Of a stretch of DNA of 54,352 bases, positions 26,331 to 36,296 are shown in pieces. The stretch is from assembly GCA_021775735.1 (NCBI GenBank), contig JAJFHG010000042.1, positions 1-54,352 of the forward strand. Direction: 5' to 3'. Source of the stretch: Hyphomicrobiaceae bacterium. GTDB taxonomy: Bacteria; Pseudomonadota; Alphaproteobacteria; Rhizobiales; Hyphomicrobiaceae. Below the pieces are notes generated by a model. The model was not told the DNA's origin and made no database searches. It saw only the letters and a program-made list of their open reading frames with translations. The translations under genes and the position numbers were made by a program. The first letter of the stretch is position 1. The number at the start of each line of letters is the position of its first letter.

Positions 26331-27044
26331 CCATCGTGCTTCCAGTCCCAGCGCCAATCGGTCACGATAGACAAATCGCTTGCGCTGATCGGGACGCAGG
26401 CGTGGCGCTTTCACAGGCGCGCCGCGCAATTGCTTGGTCAAAGCCTGGCCAGAGCCTGCCCGTGCTGGCAAATCACACCCAAACTTACGTTGCCAAAACA
26501 CCGGTCCGAGCTTAGGCACCAACCGAGAAAGATTTGGTTCTGTGCAGTCCATTTGTTGTAAATGACAAATCGTATTCAATGCATAGTCCAAGTTTGAGCC
26601 AGCTCTGCCTGATGCAGCGCGAATGAGATCAGCTTGGTGGGCAAGTGTTAGGGGCTGCGTATATCCAGGATGGCGCCGCTCAATCACAAAAGCCAGCGCT
26701 CGCACTTGACGACGCTCTGCTCCTTGAAGCGAGATTGGCACAAGGGTTTCTCGATAAACACCTGTGACTTGTTCCCTGGCGCGCAAATAGCGCATGGTCG
26801 TAACAGCATGTTGGCCCGCAACCCGAAACGCCATGCCCTGGCACACACCACCATGGTCTAGCCCAAGCACGAGACCAGGCCGTCTTGGCGTGCCACGGTA
26901 AAAAACCGAATAGACACAAAAAGCACGATGGTAGCCGGTGAGTTGGGCAGCAACAGCTTGCTCGTAAGCAAATCCTGGATTCCACATCAAAGAGCCATAG
27001 CCGAACACCCAAAGATCAGGCTGCATTGACGTAGGCTCTGTCAC
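26316..27044 (-). CDS. chaC: ChaC-type glutathione-specific gamma-glutamylcyclotransferase
   Basis: It cleaves glutathione to 5-oxoproline and Cys-Gly in the cytoplasm. The substrate-binding VFGYGSLMWNPGF lies at residues 13-25 and the catalytic Glu91 is in YLRAREQVTGVYRE. The 242-residue length is near the family norm, and the C-terminal 40 residues are basic. The frame begins with GTG at 27044; Met7 at 27026 is an alternative, and neither has a good ribosome-binding site. The gene follows tyrC by 60 bp on the same strand and may be its read-through partner. Confidence 0.92.
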   Translation of the reverse strand: MTEPTSMQPDLWVFGYGSLMWNPGFAYEQAVAAQLTGYHRAFCVYSVFYRGTPRRPGLVLGLDHGGVCQGMAFRVAGQHAVTTMRYLRAREQVTGVYRETLVPISLQGAERRQVRALAFVIERRHPGYTQPLTLAHQADLIRAASGRAGSNLDYALNTICHLQQMDCTEPNLSRLVPKLGPVFWQRKFGCDLPARAGSGQALTKQLRGAPVKAPRLRPDQRKRFVYRDRLALGLEARWQNAR

Positions 27045-27104
27045 TGGTCTTATAATCCCATCGCTATGCCGCTTGATATATTACCGTTGGACTCCAACCC
27101 ATTG

Positions 27105-28043
27105 TTAGCCTTTTTTGGGCGGCACGCTTTTTTCGGACCGACCAAAATCCGGGGCAGCTATATCCTGACCGGCTTCGATGATGTCCTGGCGCAGGGCCCG
27201 GGCCTCACTGAACAGCTTAAACAACGTATCTCCGTCGCCAAAGCGAATGGCGCGCTGCAACTCTGACAAGTCCTCGGTGAAGCGCGCCAACATTTCGAGC
27301 GCAGCATCCTTGTTATTTAAAAAGACATCGCGCCACATCGTCGGGTCAGAGGCGGCAATACGGGTAAAGTCACGAAATCCGCCTGCAGAGAACTTGATGA
27401 CTTCGCGCTCAGTCACGCGCTCTAAATGATCTGCTGTATTGACAATGTTGTAGGCGATAAGATGCGGCACATGCGAAGTAATGGCCAGCACGAGGTCATG
27501 ATGAGCAGCATCCATCACTTCAACTTTTGAGCCGAGCGCCTGCCAGAATGCAGTGAGCCTTGCGACCGCAGTTGCGCTGGTTCCGGCTTCTGGTGTCAAA
27601 ATACACCAACGCCCTTCGAACAAGTCAGCAAAACCAGACTCAGGACCGGATTGTTCCGTACCGGCGATGGGGTGGCCTGGCACAAAGTGTGCGCCCTGCG
27701 GAATATGCGGCGCCATAGCTTCGATGACCGCGGCTTTTACCGACCCGACGTCACTGACGATTGCACCAGACTCAATTGCACCAGAGATGTGTTGCGCAAC
27801 CGGACCTGAAGCCCCAACCGGCACACACAGGAAAATCAAATCGGCACCAGCAACAGCGTCTTTGGCATCAAGGAATCCATCATCAATAATGCCAAGGCTC
27901 AATGCCGTGTCGATGGTCGCTTGCGTGCGCGCACTGCCAACGATGGTCTCTGCCAGACCGGCACGGCGCGCGGCATGCGAGATTGACGAGCCAATCAGTC
28001 CGATGCCGATGAGGGCAATGCGTTTGAATTTCGGTTGGCTCAT
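27105..28043 (-). CDS. tyrC: Prephenate/arogenate dehydrogenase (cyclohexadienyl dehydrogenase type)
   Basis: An NAD(P)-dependent enzyme of tyrosine synthesis. The dinucleotide loop is IGIGLIGSS at residues 12-20. [10 protein letters not shown], the [11 protein letters not shown] segment with the catalytic His, and [11 protein letters not shown] follow in the family order. There is no chorismate mutase or ACT domain attached. Its ATG overlaps the hisC stop by 4 bp, so the two are translationally coupled. Prephenate or arogenate preference cannot be told from sequence by eye. Confidence 0.92.
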   Translation of the reverse strand: MSQPKFKRIALIGIGLIGSSISHAARRAGLAETIVGSARTQATIDTALSLGIIDDGFLDAKDAVAGADLIFLCVPVGASGPVAQHISGAIESGAIVSDVGSVKAAVIEAMAPHIPQGAHFVPGHPIAGTEQSGPESGFADLFEGRWCILTPEAGTSATAVARLTAFWQALGSKVEVMDAAHHDLVLAITSHVPHLIAYNIVNTADHLERVTEREVIKFSAGGFRDFTRIAASDPTMWRDVFLNNKDAALEMLARFTEDLSELQRAIRFGDGDTLFKLFSEARALRQDIIEAGQDIAAPDFGRSEKSVPPKKG

Positions 28044-29140
28044 GATTTTTTGGATTCCATAAAGTCTTTCAGCGCATCACGCACAGCGATGTTTTCTTGT
28101 TCTAAACCGATCGTCATACGCAAGCAGTTGGGCAAACCGTAACCATCCACACGGCGTAAAATGATGCCCTTGGATTTAAGGAAGGTATCCGCGTTTGCCG
28201 CAGTTTGATCCCCTTCAGCTTCAAAGCCGATCAACACAAAATTTCCAACACTCGGAGTGACGTCCAGTCCGAGGCTCATGAGTTCATCAGTCACCCATTG
28301 GCGCCACCTTGTATTGTGGGCAACCGCTGCATCACGATGATCTCGATCTGCAATTGCAGCAGCACCGGCTGCGATCGCGGATGAGGTCAGATTAAACGGG
28401 CCGCGAATGCGATTAAGCACATCTGCAATGTGGGGCGGACAGTACGACCAACCAATGCGCAAAGCCGCCAGACCATAAATCTTAGAAAACGTCCGCGTCA
28501 TCACCGTGTTATTGGTTTCTTTGACCAAACGAGCACCAGCCTCATAGTCGTCTCGGTCAACATACTCAGCGTAAGCAGCGTCAAGCACCAACAAAACAGA
28601 GTCAGGTAGTGCAGCTCGCATTCGATCAACTTCGCTTGCTGCGAGATAGGTGCCGGTCGGATTATTGGGATTGGCAAGAAAAACCAAACGCGTTCTGTCA
28701 GTAACGCAGCCAAGTATTTTGTCTACGTCGGCGGTCAAGTTGGTTTCAGGCGCAATCACCGGCTTGGCACCACTGGCCAAAATGGCAATGCGATAGACCA
28801 TAAAGCCGTGTGTCGTGTAGATCGCCTCATCGCCCGGCCCAAGATACCCCTGAGCCAAAAGATTCAAAAGCTCATCAGAACCCGATCCGCACACAATGCG
28901 TCCGGCATCCAACCCCGTGCTGGCACCAATGGCCTGGCGCAACTGCGTTGCATCACCATCGGGATAGCGCTCCAACCCAGCGCCCGCTTCCTCATAGGCA
29001 GCGACCGCACGTGGACTTGGCCCAAGCGGCGTTTCATTCGACGACAGCTTGATACTTTTGCCGGCGCCGACAACCTTGCTATCGCCAGGAACGTAGGCTT
29101 GAATATCGAGGATGCCGGGGCGCGGCGTTGGCGCAGTCAT
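28040..29140 (-). CDS. hisC: Histidinol-phosphate aminotransferase
   Basis: A PLP-dependent class I/II aminotransferase for histidine synthesis; paralogues of this type beside tyrC often also act on aromatic amino acids. Motifs are [30 protein letters not shown] and the PLP lysine in [15 protein letters not shown]. The start is set at ATG 29140; the frame opens at a TTG at 29158. It is followed by tyrC with a 4-bp overlap. It diverges from metX across about 200 bp. Confidence 0.93.
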   Translation of the reverse strand: MTAPTPRPGILDIQAYVPGDSKVVGAGKSIKLSSNETPLGPSPRAVAAYEEAGAGLERYPDGDATQLRQAIGASTGLDAGRIVCGSGSDELLNLLAQGYLGPGDEAIYTTHGFMVYRIAILASGAKPVIAPETNLTADVDKILGCVTDRTRLVFLANPNNPTGTYLAASEVDRMRAALPDSVLLVLDAAYAEYVDRDDYEAGARLVKETNNTVMTRTFSKIYGLAALRIGWSYCPPHIADVLNRIRGPFNLTSSAIAAGAAAIADRDHRDAAVAHNTRWRQWVTDELMSLGLDVTPSVGNFVLIGFEAEGDQTAANADTFLKSKGIILRRVDGYGLPNCLRMTIGLEQENIAVRDALKDFMESKKS

Positions 29141-29203
29141 TGCGGCTGGGCTTTCCAATCGAAGTCGGCCAAGAACCCGGTCTGGACCTGACGGTTAACG
29201 ATG

Positions 29204-29318
29204 TGCCTGCCGTATGGCTTCGAATTCTTCAAGACCCGGCAGGCAGGCCCCGATTGATATGCCCGCTTGGCTCTGAAATCAAAGAAAAGATTGACATTCC
29301 CCCACCACGTCCTAGCTA
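29204..29318. promoter_or_regulatory. hisC-metX divergent regulatory region with hairpin and promoter
   Basis: A perfect 9-bp inverted repeat, TGCCTGCCG (29204-29212) and CGGCAGGCA (29237-29245), flanks a 24-base loop. Downstream lies TTGACA at 29291-29296, with TAGCTA 16 bp further (29313-29318) as a possible metX promoter. If that promoter is right, the hairpin lies upstream of the metX transcript. It could then be a protein-binding site, or part of the hisC leader on the other strand. I compared it with the SAM-II riboswitch found before metA/metX in this class and saw no match. Confidence 0.4.
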
Positions 29319-29346
29319 ACAGGCACGGCTGCAGCGGTGGAGCCGA

Positions 29347-30585
29347 ATGAAACACTTGGATGTGCCGGTCACGGTGCATCAAACTATCGCGGTGGCTATG
29401 AGCGCAAACACCACAACCCACACCTCTGACGACGGCAGCAATCGCTCGTCTGAAGTCACGCATCCGTCAAGTCAGGTGGTGCATTTTCCAGCCGACGCCC
29501 CGTTGACGCTTGACTGCAACAAAGAGCTGGCACCGTTTTCCATCGCCTACCAAACCTACGGCACACTCAACAAAAACAAGTCGAATGCGATCTTGATCTG
29601 CCATGCGTTGACGGGTGACCAATATGTGGCAAGCGCTCATCCGATGACCGGCAAACCAGGTTGGTGGGAAAGCATAGTTGGGTCGGGAAAACCAATCGAC
29701 ACAGATCGCTTTTTTGTCATCTGCTCAAATATCTTGGGCGGCTGTATGGGATCGACGGGCCCCGCCTCACTCAATCCAAAAACTGGCAAACCTTATGGCG
29801 TTGATTTTCCGGTCATTACCATCGGCGACATGGTGCGTGCACAGGTGCGCTTGATCGACCACCTTGAGATTGATCAACTATTCTCTGTTGTGGGTGGGTC
29901 CATGGGTGGCATGCAGGTTCTTGAATGGGCAGCCAATCACCACGACCGCGTGTTTTCCGCAATTCCAATTGCGACAGCGGCTTGGCACACGCCACAAAAT
30001 ATCGCCTTCCACGAAGTTGGTCGACAAGCTGTTATGGCCGACCCTGACTGGTGCGGCGGCAATTACCATGCCCATGGTAAAGTTCCAAAAAACGGATTGG
30101 GCGTGGCGCGCATGGCAGCTCACATAACTTATCTGTCAGAGGATGCGCTGCACTCAAAGTTTGGTCGCAACTTGCAAGCGGGTTCGGCACTTACGTTTTC
30201 GTTTGACGCAGACTTTCAAGTGGAAAGCTATTTGCGCCATCAAGGGTCGACCTTTGTTGATCGGTTTGATGCCAATAGTTATCTCTATATCACCAGAGCA
30301 ATGGATTATTTTGATCTAGCACTCGAACACAATGATATTCTTGCAAAAGCGTTTACGGGAACACAAACACGATTCTGCGTTGTATCGTTCACCAGCGATT
30401 GGCTCTATCCGACGCGCGAAAGCAGAGACATTGTACAAGCACTGAATGCAGTTGCAGCCAATGTTTCATTTGTTGAAATTGAAAGCAACAAAGGTCATGA
30501 CGCCTTCTTGCTAGATGAGGAGGTGTTTTTCGGTACCGTGCGCGGATTTTTAGATTCCGCATCCAAAAAAAGAGGGCTTTCCTAA
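29347..30585 (+). CDS. metX: Homoserine O-acetyltransferase (MetX family)
   Basis: An alpha/beta-hydrolase-fold enzyme that activates homoserine with an acyl group for methionine synthesis. The nucleophile Ser185 is in VGGSMGGMQ, preceded by [20 protein letters not shown] and the TIGDMV segment. TSDWLYP and NKGHDAFL provide the Asp and His of the triad. Acetyl- versus succinyl-CoA preference cannot be settled by eye. GGTGGAG precedes the ATG at 29347; the first ~45 residues are not conserved, and ATG 29398 is an alternative. metW follows 56 bp later. Confidence 0.94.
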   Translation: MKHLDVPVTVHQTIAVAMSANTTTHTSDDGSNRSSEVTHPSSQVVHFPADAPLTLDCNKELAPFSIAYQTYGTLNKNKSNAILICHALTGDQYVASAHPMTGKPGWWESIVGSGKPIDTDRFFVICSNILGGCMGSTGPASLNPKTGKPYGVDFPVITIGDMVRAQVRLIDHLEIDQLFSVVGGSMGGMQVLEWAANHHDRVFSAIPIATAAWHTPQNIAFHEVGRQAVMADPDWCGGNYHAHGKVPKNGLGVARMAAHITYLSEDALHSKFGRNLQAGSALTFSFDADFQVESYLRHQGSTFVDRFDANSYLYITRAMDYFDLALEHNDILAKAFTGTQTRFCVVSFTSDWLYPTRESRDIVQALNAVAANVSFVEIESNKGHDAFLLDEEVFFGTVRGFLDSASKKRGLS

Positions 30586-30641
30586 CGCCACATACACACA
30601 CAACCGAAAACAACACGGAAAACAAAAGCAAGCCCAAATCC

Positions 30642-31283
30642 ATGAGCAAAACGACACCTATACATATCAGCCAAGATGCACGAGCTGACCATGTCTTAAT
30701 TGCAGAGATGGTCTCGCGTGGTGCGCGCGTGCTTGATGTGGGCTGTGGTGACGGTGCGCTTTTGCAGCTACTTTCGGAAAACAAAGACGTTGATGCGCGC
30801 GGGATGGAATTGTCACGCGAAAGGGTCAATGCCTGCGTGACACAAGGTTTGTCGGTCATCCAAGGCGATGCCGATCTGGATCTTGATGACTATCCCGACC
30901 AGGCGTTTGATTATGTCATCTTAAGCTTGACCATTCAGGCAACGCGGCATCCAAAAACGGTTCTGGAAAACTTGTTGCGCATCGGGCGCCGCGCAATTGT
31001 TTCCTTTCCCAATTTTGGACATTGGCGCGTGCGCACGCAATTGATGCTTACTGGCCGTATGCCTGTCACCGAGAACCTGCCCGAAGCTTGGTACACCAGT
31101 CCGAACGCACATCTGTGCACCATCAAGGACTTCGTTGACCTTGTTGATCTTGTTGATGCCAAACTTGAACGTGCGGTCGCATTTAACAGCTCCGGCTACC
31201 GCCTTCCGATCCACCGCTCCTTATCGCTTCAGAATTTGCTCGGCGAAAAAGCCGTGTTTATGATGAACCGAGGTTCGTCATAA
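30642..31283 (+). CDS. metW: Methionine biosynthesis protein MetW
   Basis: A class I SAM-methyltransferase-fold protein of 213 residues that is almost always encoded beside metX. In characterised cases it stimulates MetX activity. The glycine-rich loop is VLDVGCGDGALL. The MetW signatures ILSLTIQATRHP, SFPNFGHWRVR and YTSPNAHLCTIKDF are unmistakable. It lies 56 bp after metX on the same strand and converges on the next gene. Confidence 0.95.
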   Translation: MSKTTPIHISQDARADHVLIAEMVSRGARVLDVGCGDGALLQLLSENKDVDARGMELSRERVNACVTQGLSVIQGDADLDLDDYPDQAFDYVILSLTIQATRHPKTVLENLLRIGRRAIVSFPNFGHWRVRTQLMLTGRMPVTENLPEAWYTSPNAHLCTIKDFVDLVDLVDAKLERAVAFNSSGYRLPIHRSLSLQNLLGEKAVFMMNRGSS

Positions 31284-31317
31284 ACACGTGACATCATCGA
31301 CATTGGCGCCTTACGGC

Positions 31318-32058
31318 CTAAACATCTGAAACAATTTTAGGGCACCCATCACGGTGGACGGTGACAAGTTCGCGCAACCGCTGTCCAGATTTTGCCCGGC
31401 CGGCAGGCCCCAAAATCTCCTTGCGGGCTTCAACGAGCAACACACCACCAATGGTTGCGCCAATGGGTCCACCAAAGCGCTCGATAGCGGGTGCCGCTCT
31501 GACCGCGAGGCGATGGCTTAGCGGTGGAAAATAGAGCGCGGTTGACCAATGCTCTGGCGTTAACAAAGCATCCGTTAACAAGCGCTCCAATTGATTGCGA
31601 CTAAACGGGCTGCCCTGACCAAATGGAGTGTGATCAAGTCGGCACCACACACCGCGACGGTTGGGCGCGATGATCAAAACGCGCCCCTCAGGTGACAGCA
31701 CACGCCAAATTTCGCGCAGCATGGGTCGTGGACGTTCTGCAACCTCGAGACAGTGCGTGACAAGAAGCTGGTCAACCGAGTTGTCAGGAAGCGGCAGTTG
31801 ATCTTCACGAACCAAAACCGTTTTGGTGTTGCCCGAGCGGGGCCAAATCAGTGCACCCTGGCCGTCAGGCATCAACGCGCCAACTCTGTGCGCATCCTTG
31901 GCTGCTGAAAGATAGGGGGCGGCATAGCCAAGCCCAACAAGACAAGAAATCTTCCTATCTCGCCAATGGGCGCGGATTTGGGAGAAGAGACGCCGCTTAA
32001 CCAACAGGCCAAGCCGCGAGGCATAAAAGTCTCTCAGGTCCTCAACATCAATATGCAT
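31318..32058 (-). CDS. SAM-dependent methyltransferase-like protein
   Basis: A 246-residue protein with a type-11 methyltransferase core: LVREDQLPLPDNSVDQLLVTHCLEV, then EIWRVLSPEGRVLIIAPNRRG. The first glycine motif is unusual (CLVGLGYAAPYLS), without the canonical GxGxG. The C-terminal third includes a Gly/Ala-rich hydrophobic stretch and a basic tail. Proteins of this type commonly sit next to gloB in alphaproteobacteria, but the substrate is not known to me. It diverges from gloB, and its start at 32058 has AGGA rather far upstream. Confidence 0.78.
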   Translation of the reverse strand: MHIDVEDLRDFYASRLGLLVKRRLFSQIRAHWRDRKISCLVGLGYAAPYLSAAKDAHRVGALMPDGQGALIWPRSGNTKTVLVREDQLPLPDNSVDQLLVTHCLEVAERPRPMLREIWRVLSPEGRVLIIAPNRRGVWCRLDHTPFGQGSPFSRNQLERLLTDALLTPEHWSTALYFPPLSHRLAVRAAPAIERFGGPIGATIGGVLLVEARKEILGPAGRAKSGQRLRELVTVHRDGCPKIVSDV

Positions 32059-32232
32059 GCAGGCACCAAATCCTGATGGCGATCAAACTGTGTTGATTGG
32101 CTGTACCACAAATTGAGCAATGATCGACCGTTGTATTCGAACCCACGCAACGATAGGCTCGACAATCACGCTATCGACACGCGATAAATTGAACCAAAAG
32201 AAAACGTCTTATCCTCACTGAGACCCGAGCAA

Positions 32233-33003
32233 ATGACAGACCTGGACTTTTTTCTCTTCCCATGCCTGAAAGACAACTATGGCTGCCTGGTACACGATCC
32301 AAAGTCGGGCCAGACTGTGTCGATTGACGCCCCGGAAGCAGCCCCCATTTTAGCTGCTCTTAATGAAAAAGGGTGGACCCTCAGTCATGTTTTTATCACC
32401 CATCACCACGCCGACCACACTGCTGGCATTGGCGCCTTAAAAGCTGAAACCGGGTGTAAAGTGGTCGGCCCTACTGCCGAGGCTCAACGCATTGAAGGGC
32501 TTGATAAAACAGTTGCGGAAGGTGATGCATTGTCGTTTGCGGGCCATGACGTTGTCGTTCTTGATACGCCTGGTCACACGCTCGGTCACATCAGCTATTG
32601 GTTTAAAGACGCCGCAACAGCGTTTGTCGGAGACACACTGTTTGCCATGGGGTGCGGCCGCGTGTTTGAGGGAACAAACCCGATGATGTGGCAGTCGTTA
32701 CAAAAACTGAAACAGCTTCCAGCCGAAACAACACTCTATTGCGGACATGAATACACGCTTGCCAATGCTGCATTTGCGCTGACCATTGAGCCAAACAACC
32801 AGGTTCTACAAGATCGTGCTTTGGAGGTTAAACGACTGCGCGAGGCGGGACAGCCAACAGTTCCAACCACGCTGGCAATTGAGATCGAAACCAATCCGTT
32901 TTTGCGCGAGACATCCACAGATATTCGAAAACAGTTAGCTATGACCTATGCATCCGATGTCGATGTGTTTTCTGAAATTCGCGAACGTAAAAACAAGGCG
33001 TAG
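32233..33003 (+). CDS. gloB: Hydroxyacylglutathione hydrolase (glyoxalase II)
   Basis: A metallo-beta-lactamase-fold enzyme that hydrolyses S-lactoylglutathione in methylglyoxal detoxification. The dinuclear metal motif THHHADHTAG is at residues 56-65. The other ligands lie in TPGHTLGH, VGDTLFAMGCGR and CGHEYT, and NPFLR near the C-terminus is the glutathione-binding stretch. The 256-residue length is normal. The DUF985 cupin gene starts 5 bp after the stop, so the two are co-transcribed. Confidence 0.96.
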   Translation: MTDLDFFLFPCLKDNYGCLVHDPKSGQTVSIDAPEAAPILAALNEKGWTLSHVFITHHHADHTAGIGALKAETGCKVVGPTAEAQRIEGLDKTVAEGDALSFAGHDVVVLDTPGHTLGHISYWFKDAATAFVGDTLFAMGCGRVFEGTNPMMWQSLQKLKQLPAETTLYCGHEYTLANAAFALTIEPNNQVLQDRALEVKRLREAGQPTVPTTLAIEIETNPFLRETSTDIRKQLAMTYASDVDVFSEIRERKNKA

Positions 33004-33008
33004 GCAGC

Positions 33009-33458
33009 ATGACACGTACGCCAACGGCAGCTGAAGTCGTCGCGATGCTTAATCTCAGTCCACACCCCGAGGGCGGTTATTTTCGCGAAACATTTCGTGA
33101 TACCGTTGCGATTTCCTTTGGCAATGGCACAGCACGGGCGGCGTCCACCGCGATCTATTTTCTACTCGAGGGCGGTGAAGTCTCACGCTGGCATACGGTT
33201 GATGCCGCAGAAACCTGGCATTGGTATCAAGGCGCGCCATTACGCCTTTCAACGGCCCCTCGCGAAACCGGGCCGGTGACCGACACCATCCTCGGGTGCG
33301 ATCTTCAAAACGGAGAGCGCCCACAAGCCGTCGTACCCACCGGGGTTTGGCAACAAGCTCAAAGCCTTGGAGCATGGAGCCTGGTTGGCTGTACTGTGGC
33401 GCCGGGATTTTCGTTTGACGGATTTAAGATGGCGCCGGAGGGTTTTGAACCTGGCTAA
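33009..33458 (+). CDS. DUF985 (Cupin_5) family protein
   Basis: A 149-residue cupin-like protein. The family motifs HPEGGYFRETFR, AIYFLLEGGEVSRWH, DAAETWHWYQGAPL and CTVAPGFSFDGF appear in order. Sugar-isomerase-like or ligand-binding functions have been suggested for relatives, but none is established. The gene starts 5 bp after gloB, which supports co-expression with detoxification. Confidence 0.9.
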   Translation: MTRTPTAAEVVAMLNLSPHPEGGYFRETFRDTVAISFGNGTARAASTAIYFLLEGGEVSRWHTVDAAETWHWYQGAPLRLSTAPRETGPVTDTILGCDLQNGERPQAVVPTGVWQQAQSLGAWSLVGCTVAPGFSFDGFKMAPEGFEPG

Positions 33459-33682
33459 AGAGGTCTGAGGCCTCGCAATCGAATCACATGTCTTTGCATG
33501 GCGACCAGGGCCAGACTTTTCCACCACTATTTGCCTGAAGCCCGCCCCTTAACCCATTGATTTTATGGGTCTTTTAATTGTTTTTGGCAAGTGAGGACCC
33601 AGAGCGCTTGCTGCTCAAACACGACTCGTCAAAAGTCGGCTCAAATCTGCGCAATTTGGCGTTATTTGGGGGTAATGAGACC

Positions 33683-35419
33683 ATGAAGGCCCAGTCCACT
33701 GGACCAATCTTGAGTGCTATTTTCGTCGACTACGACAACATCTATCTGTCGCTCAAGAGAAAGAACGAAGAAGCCGCCAAACGGTTCGCCAAAGATGCAA
33801 ATTTGTGGCTAAGCGCGTTGGCCAGCGGCAACTTGATCACAACGCACGGCGCGGACGCGCCGCAAGCTGAGCGGCGCATTGTGATGAACCGATGCTACGG
33901 CAATCCTATTCCACGCCGCAATGCGCATGACAATTCAACGGACATGAATTCATTTCCGTTTGTCCGTCATCACTTCCTGCGGTCTGGCTTTGAGGTCATT
34001 GATTGCCCACCGCTCACGGCACAGCTTAAGAACTCGGCAGACATCCGCATGGTGATGGATGTGCGCGATTACCTCACTCATGAAACGTACTTCAACGAAT
34101 TCATTATTTTATCGAGTGATGCCGACTTCACACCCGTTCTGCATCGCTTGCGGGCACACGCTCGCCGCAACATCATTTTCACCAACGATCACACCGCATC
34201 ACCGTACACTGCGATCTGTGATGGCGAAGTGCGCGAAAGCGATCTGCTAACACTCTTGATGACCGGCAACCTGGCATCGCACGAAGAACGCAAACAAGCC
34301 GATGAAAAAAAGTCGGCCCCAATGTCGTCAGCGGACTTAGCCGTTCTGCGCAAGGAAATCATTGCGGAAGTGGTAGGTTCCGTGCGCACAGCCAACCAGC
34401 CCGTACCACTTGAAGCCCTGGCTGACCGCGCAGTTCGTGCCATTGGTCATGACAAAACAGCGGGAACGAGTTGGGCGGGTGCAGGTGGCTTCCGAGATTT
34501 GTTGTTGCAGGACCTACCAACTGAACTGAGTGTCTCATCGCAACCGCCTTACTTTGTGTTTGACACAAGTCGACAGGTCGCATCGCAGAACCATATACCT
34601 GCTGCGGCTAAATCTGAGCCAACCCCGGCACCGGCCCCTCAATCTGTCACTGAGCAGGTTCTGGAGACGGCCACATCTGCACCAGCCGCAGCACAGACGC
34701 CTGCGCCTGAAACAGTAGCCGCAACACTCAAAGCAGACGAGCCTGGCCAGCAGCTAAACCCAACGGCATCTTCGCATCCAGCGACCGCCAAGCCACAATC
34801 TGTGATCCAACAATCAATTGCGCGCATTCACGAAGCATCGCAGGCCCCGCCGCTTTCACCACCGGAATACCGCACATTATTTGAGAAGATGGCAGAGGAG
34901 ATCAGCGCGAACAATCTGTCTGGCTCGCAAACACTCGACAACATTGCGATGCGTTGCCTGGAAGCTGGTGTTGATGTCCGCAAGGACGACATTCGCTTCG
35001 TACTTGAGGTCGTCTCAGAACCTGATCCCTGGTTCGAGCAGGGCGCGTCGGGCAACCTGTTTGCCAGCCGCTTCCGCAACTTTGTCGTGGCGCGGTGCAG
35101 AACACACGGCTTGAGCCTGTCAGCCAACGAACTGGACCTCGTTGAAGCCTGGTTTGGTACGGGCTCAGCACCGCCTGCAACCTCGTTGCTGCAATCTACA
35201 GACCGCCCGTTGGCAACGCCTGCTGGTTTTGCAGCCCCGCAGGTTGACATCTCAAAACCAGCGCAGCACCCACAAGATCCATGGTGGGACGTAGAAGAGG
35301 CGCGCCAACACACCGCGGCACAAGCTCATAGCGCTGGAGCAGGCCTCACGCGAACGACGGAAGAGCTGGCGCAAGATGATGATTTCCCACGGATCATTCG
35401 TTCGCGCCTGCGTAACTAA
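33683..35419 (+). CDS. NYN-domain putative RNase with LOTUS (OST-HTH) domain
   Basis: A 578-residue soluble protein. The N-terminal NYN/LabA-like PIN domain has acidic residues Asp16 and Asp18 (FVDYDN), Asp120 (SADIRM) and Asp146/Asp148 (SSDADF), consistent with a metal-dependent ribonuclease. A LOTUS/OST-HTH RNA-binding domain spans roughly 215-295, with the typical SWAGAGGFRDLL. A Pro/Ala-rich linker (about 295-385) and a second helical domain (about 390-495) follow. The frame opens at a TTG at 33578; I prefer the ATG at 33683 because it directly precedes the NYN core. The gene ends at a strong terminator shared with phbB. Confidence 0.85.
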   Translation: MKAQSTGPILSAIFVDYDNIYLSLKRKNEEAAKRFAKDANLWLSALASGNLITTHGADAPQAERRIVMNRCYGNPIPRRNAHDNSTDMNSFPFVRHHFLRSGFEVIDCPPLTAQLKNSADIRMVMDVRDYLTHETYFNEFIILSSDADFTPVLHRLRAHARRNIIFTNDHTASPYTAICDGEVRESDLLTLLMTGNLASHEERKQADEKKSAPMSSADLAVLRKEIIAEVVGSVRTANQPVPLEALADRAVRAIGHDKTAGTSWAGAGGFRDLLLQDLPTELSVSSQPPYFVFDTSRQVASQNHIPAAAKSEPTPAPAPQSVTEQVLETATSAPAAAQTPAPETVAATLKADEPGQQLNPTASSHPATAKPQSVIQQSIARIHEASQAPPLSPPEYRTLFEKMAEEISANNLSGSQTLDNIAMRCLEAGVDVRKDDIRFVLEVVSEPDPWFEQGASGNLFASRFRNFVVARCRTHGLSLSANELDLVEAWFGTGSAPPATSLLQSTDRPLATPAGFAAPQVDISKPAQHPQDPWWDVEEARQHTAAQAHSAGAGLTRTTEELAQDDDFPRIIRSRLRN

Positions 35420-35449
35420 CTGCGCCGCCACAGAACATAGACGCATACA

Positions 35450-35487
35450 AAAAAGCACCCGAAACTTAATAGCTTCGGGTGCTTTTT
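35450..35487. terminator. Bidirectional rho-independent terminator
   Basis: A perfect 14-bp stem, AAAAAGCACCCGAA / TTCGGGTGCTTTTT, with a 10-base loop has A- and T-runs on both sides. It sits between the ends of the convergent NYN-LOTUS and phbB genes and can serve both. Confidence 0.92.
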
Positions 35488-35520
35488 ATTTTATTCGTTC
35501 AGTCTTGCAGCACAGCCTGT

Positions 35521-36249
35521 TTAAAGGGCGATGTAGTGACCGCCGTTAACATCCAGACACGCACCGGTCACAAAACCTGCATCGTCTGAAGCCAGGAACA
35601 CCACAGCACGGGCGATCTCAACAGCTTCGCCAAGGCGGTTCACTGGAATCTGGGGAAGGATTTGGCTCTCCAGGACTTCCTTGGGAACCGCAGCAACCAT
35701 TTCGGTGTTGATATAACCTGGCGCAACGGTGTTGCACGTGATGCCCTTGCGGGCGCCTTCATAGGCCATTGCTTTTGTAAAGCCGTGCATACCGGCTTTG
35801 GCAGCCGAATAATTACTCTGGCCCATCTGCCCTTTACGTCCATTGATCGATGAAATGTTGATGATGCGGCCAAACTTGTTTGCGCGCATGCTGTCGATCA
35901 CGGGACGAGTCATATTGAAACAGCAATCCAAATCGGTACGGATCACCTGGTCCCATTGCTCCTTAGTCATTTTATGCAGCATGGCATCGCGTGTGATGCC
36001 TGCATTGTTGACAACAACATCAACAGCACCAAGCGCGGATGTCACATCAGCAATACCTTTTTCACAGGCTTCAAAATCACCCACATCCCACTTGTAGACT
36101 GGAATTCCAGTTTCCGCTTGGAACTTTTGTGCAGCCTCATCATTGCCGGCATAATTAGCAGCAACCCGATAACCTGCGTTCTTTAATGCAACGGAGATGG
36201 CTTGGCCAATGCCCCGCGTGCCCCCAGTAACGATGGCAACCCGCGCCAT
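35521..36249 (-). CDS. phbB: Acetoacetyl-CoA reductase
   Basis: An NADPH-dependent short-chain dehydrogenase that makes (R)-3-hydroxybutyryl-CoA for polyhydroxybutyrate. The cofactor loop is TGGTRGIG (8-15). NNAG, the catalytic Ser in NISSING and the YSAAK Tyr/Lys pair are present, as is the PhbB signature GQMGQSNYSAAKAG. GAGGAT precedes the ATG. It follows phbA on the same strand, with a long hairpin in the 115-bp gap. Confidence 0.95.
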   Translation of the reverse strand: MARVAIVTGGTRGIGQAISVALKNAGYRVAANYAGNDEAAQKFQAETGIPVYKWDVGDFEACEKGIADVTSALGAVDVVVNNAGITRDAMLHKMTKEQWDQVIRTDLDCCFNMTRPVIDSMRANKFGRIINISSINGRKGQMGQSNYSAAKAGMHGFTKAMAYEGARKGITCNTVAPGYINTEMVAAVPKEVLESQILPQIPVNRLGEAVEIARAVVFLASDDAGFVTGACLDVNGGHYIAL

Positions 36250-36296
36250 AGTGGTATCCTCCTCAGAATAGTTTCATTGTTTATTGGATCCAAAAC

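Noticed and set aside
29159-29346. SAM-II riboswitch before metX
   Set aside because: SAM-II is common before metA/metX in alphaproteobacteria, but I could not find its conserved core or pseudoknot arrangement here.
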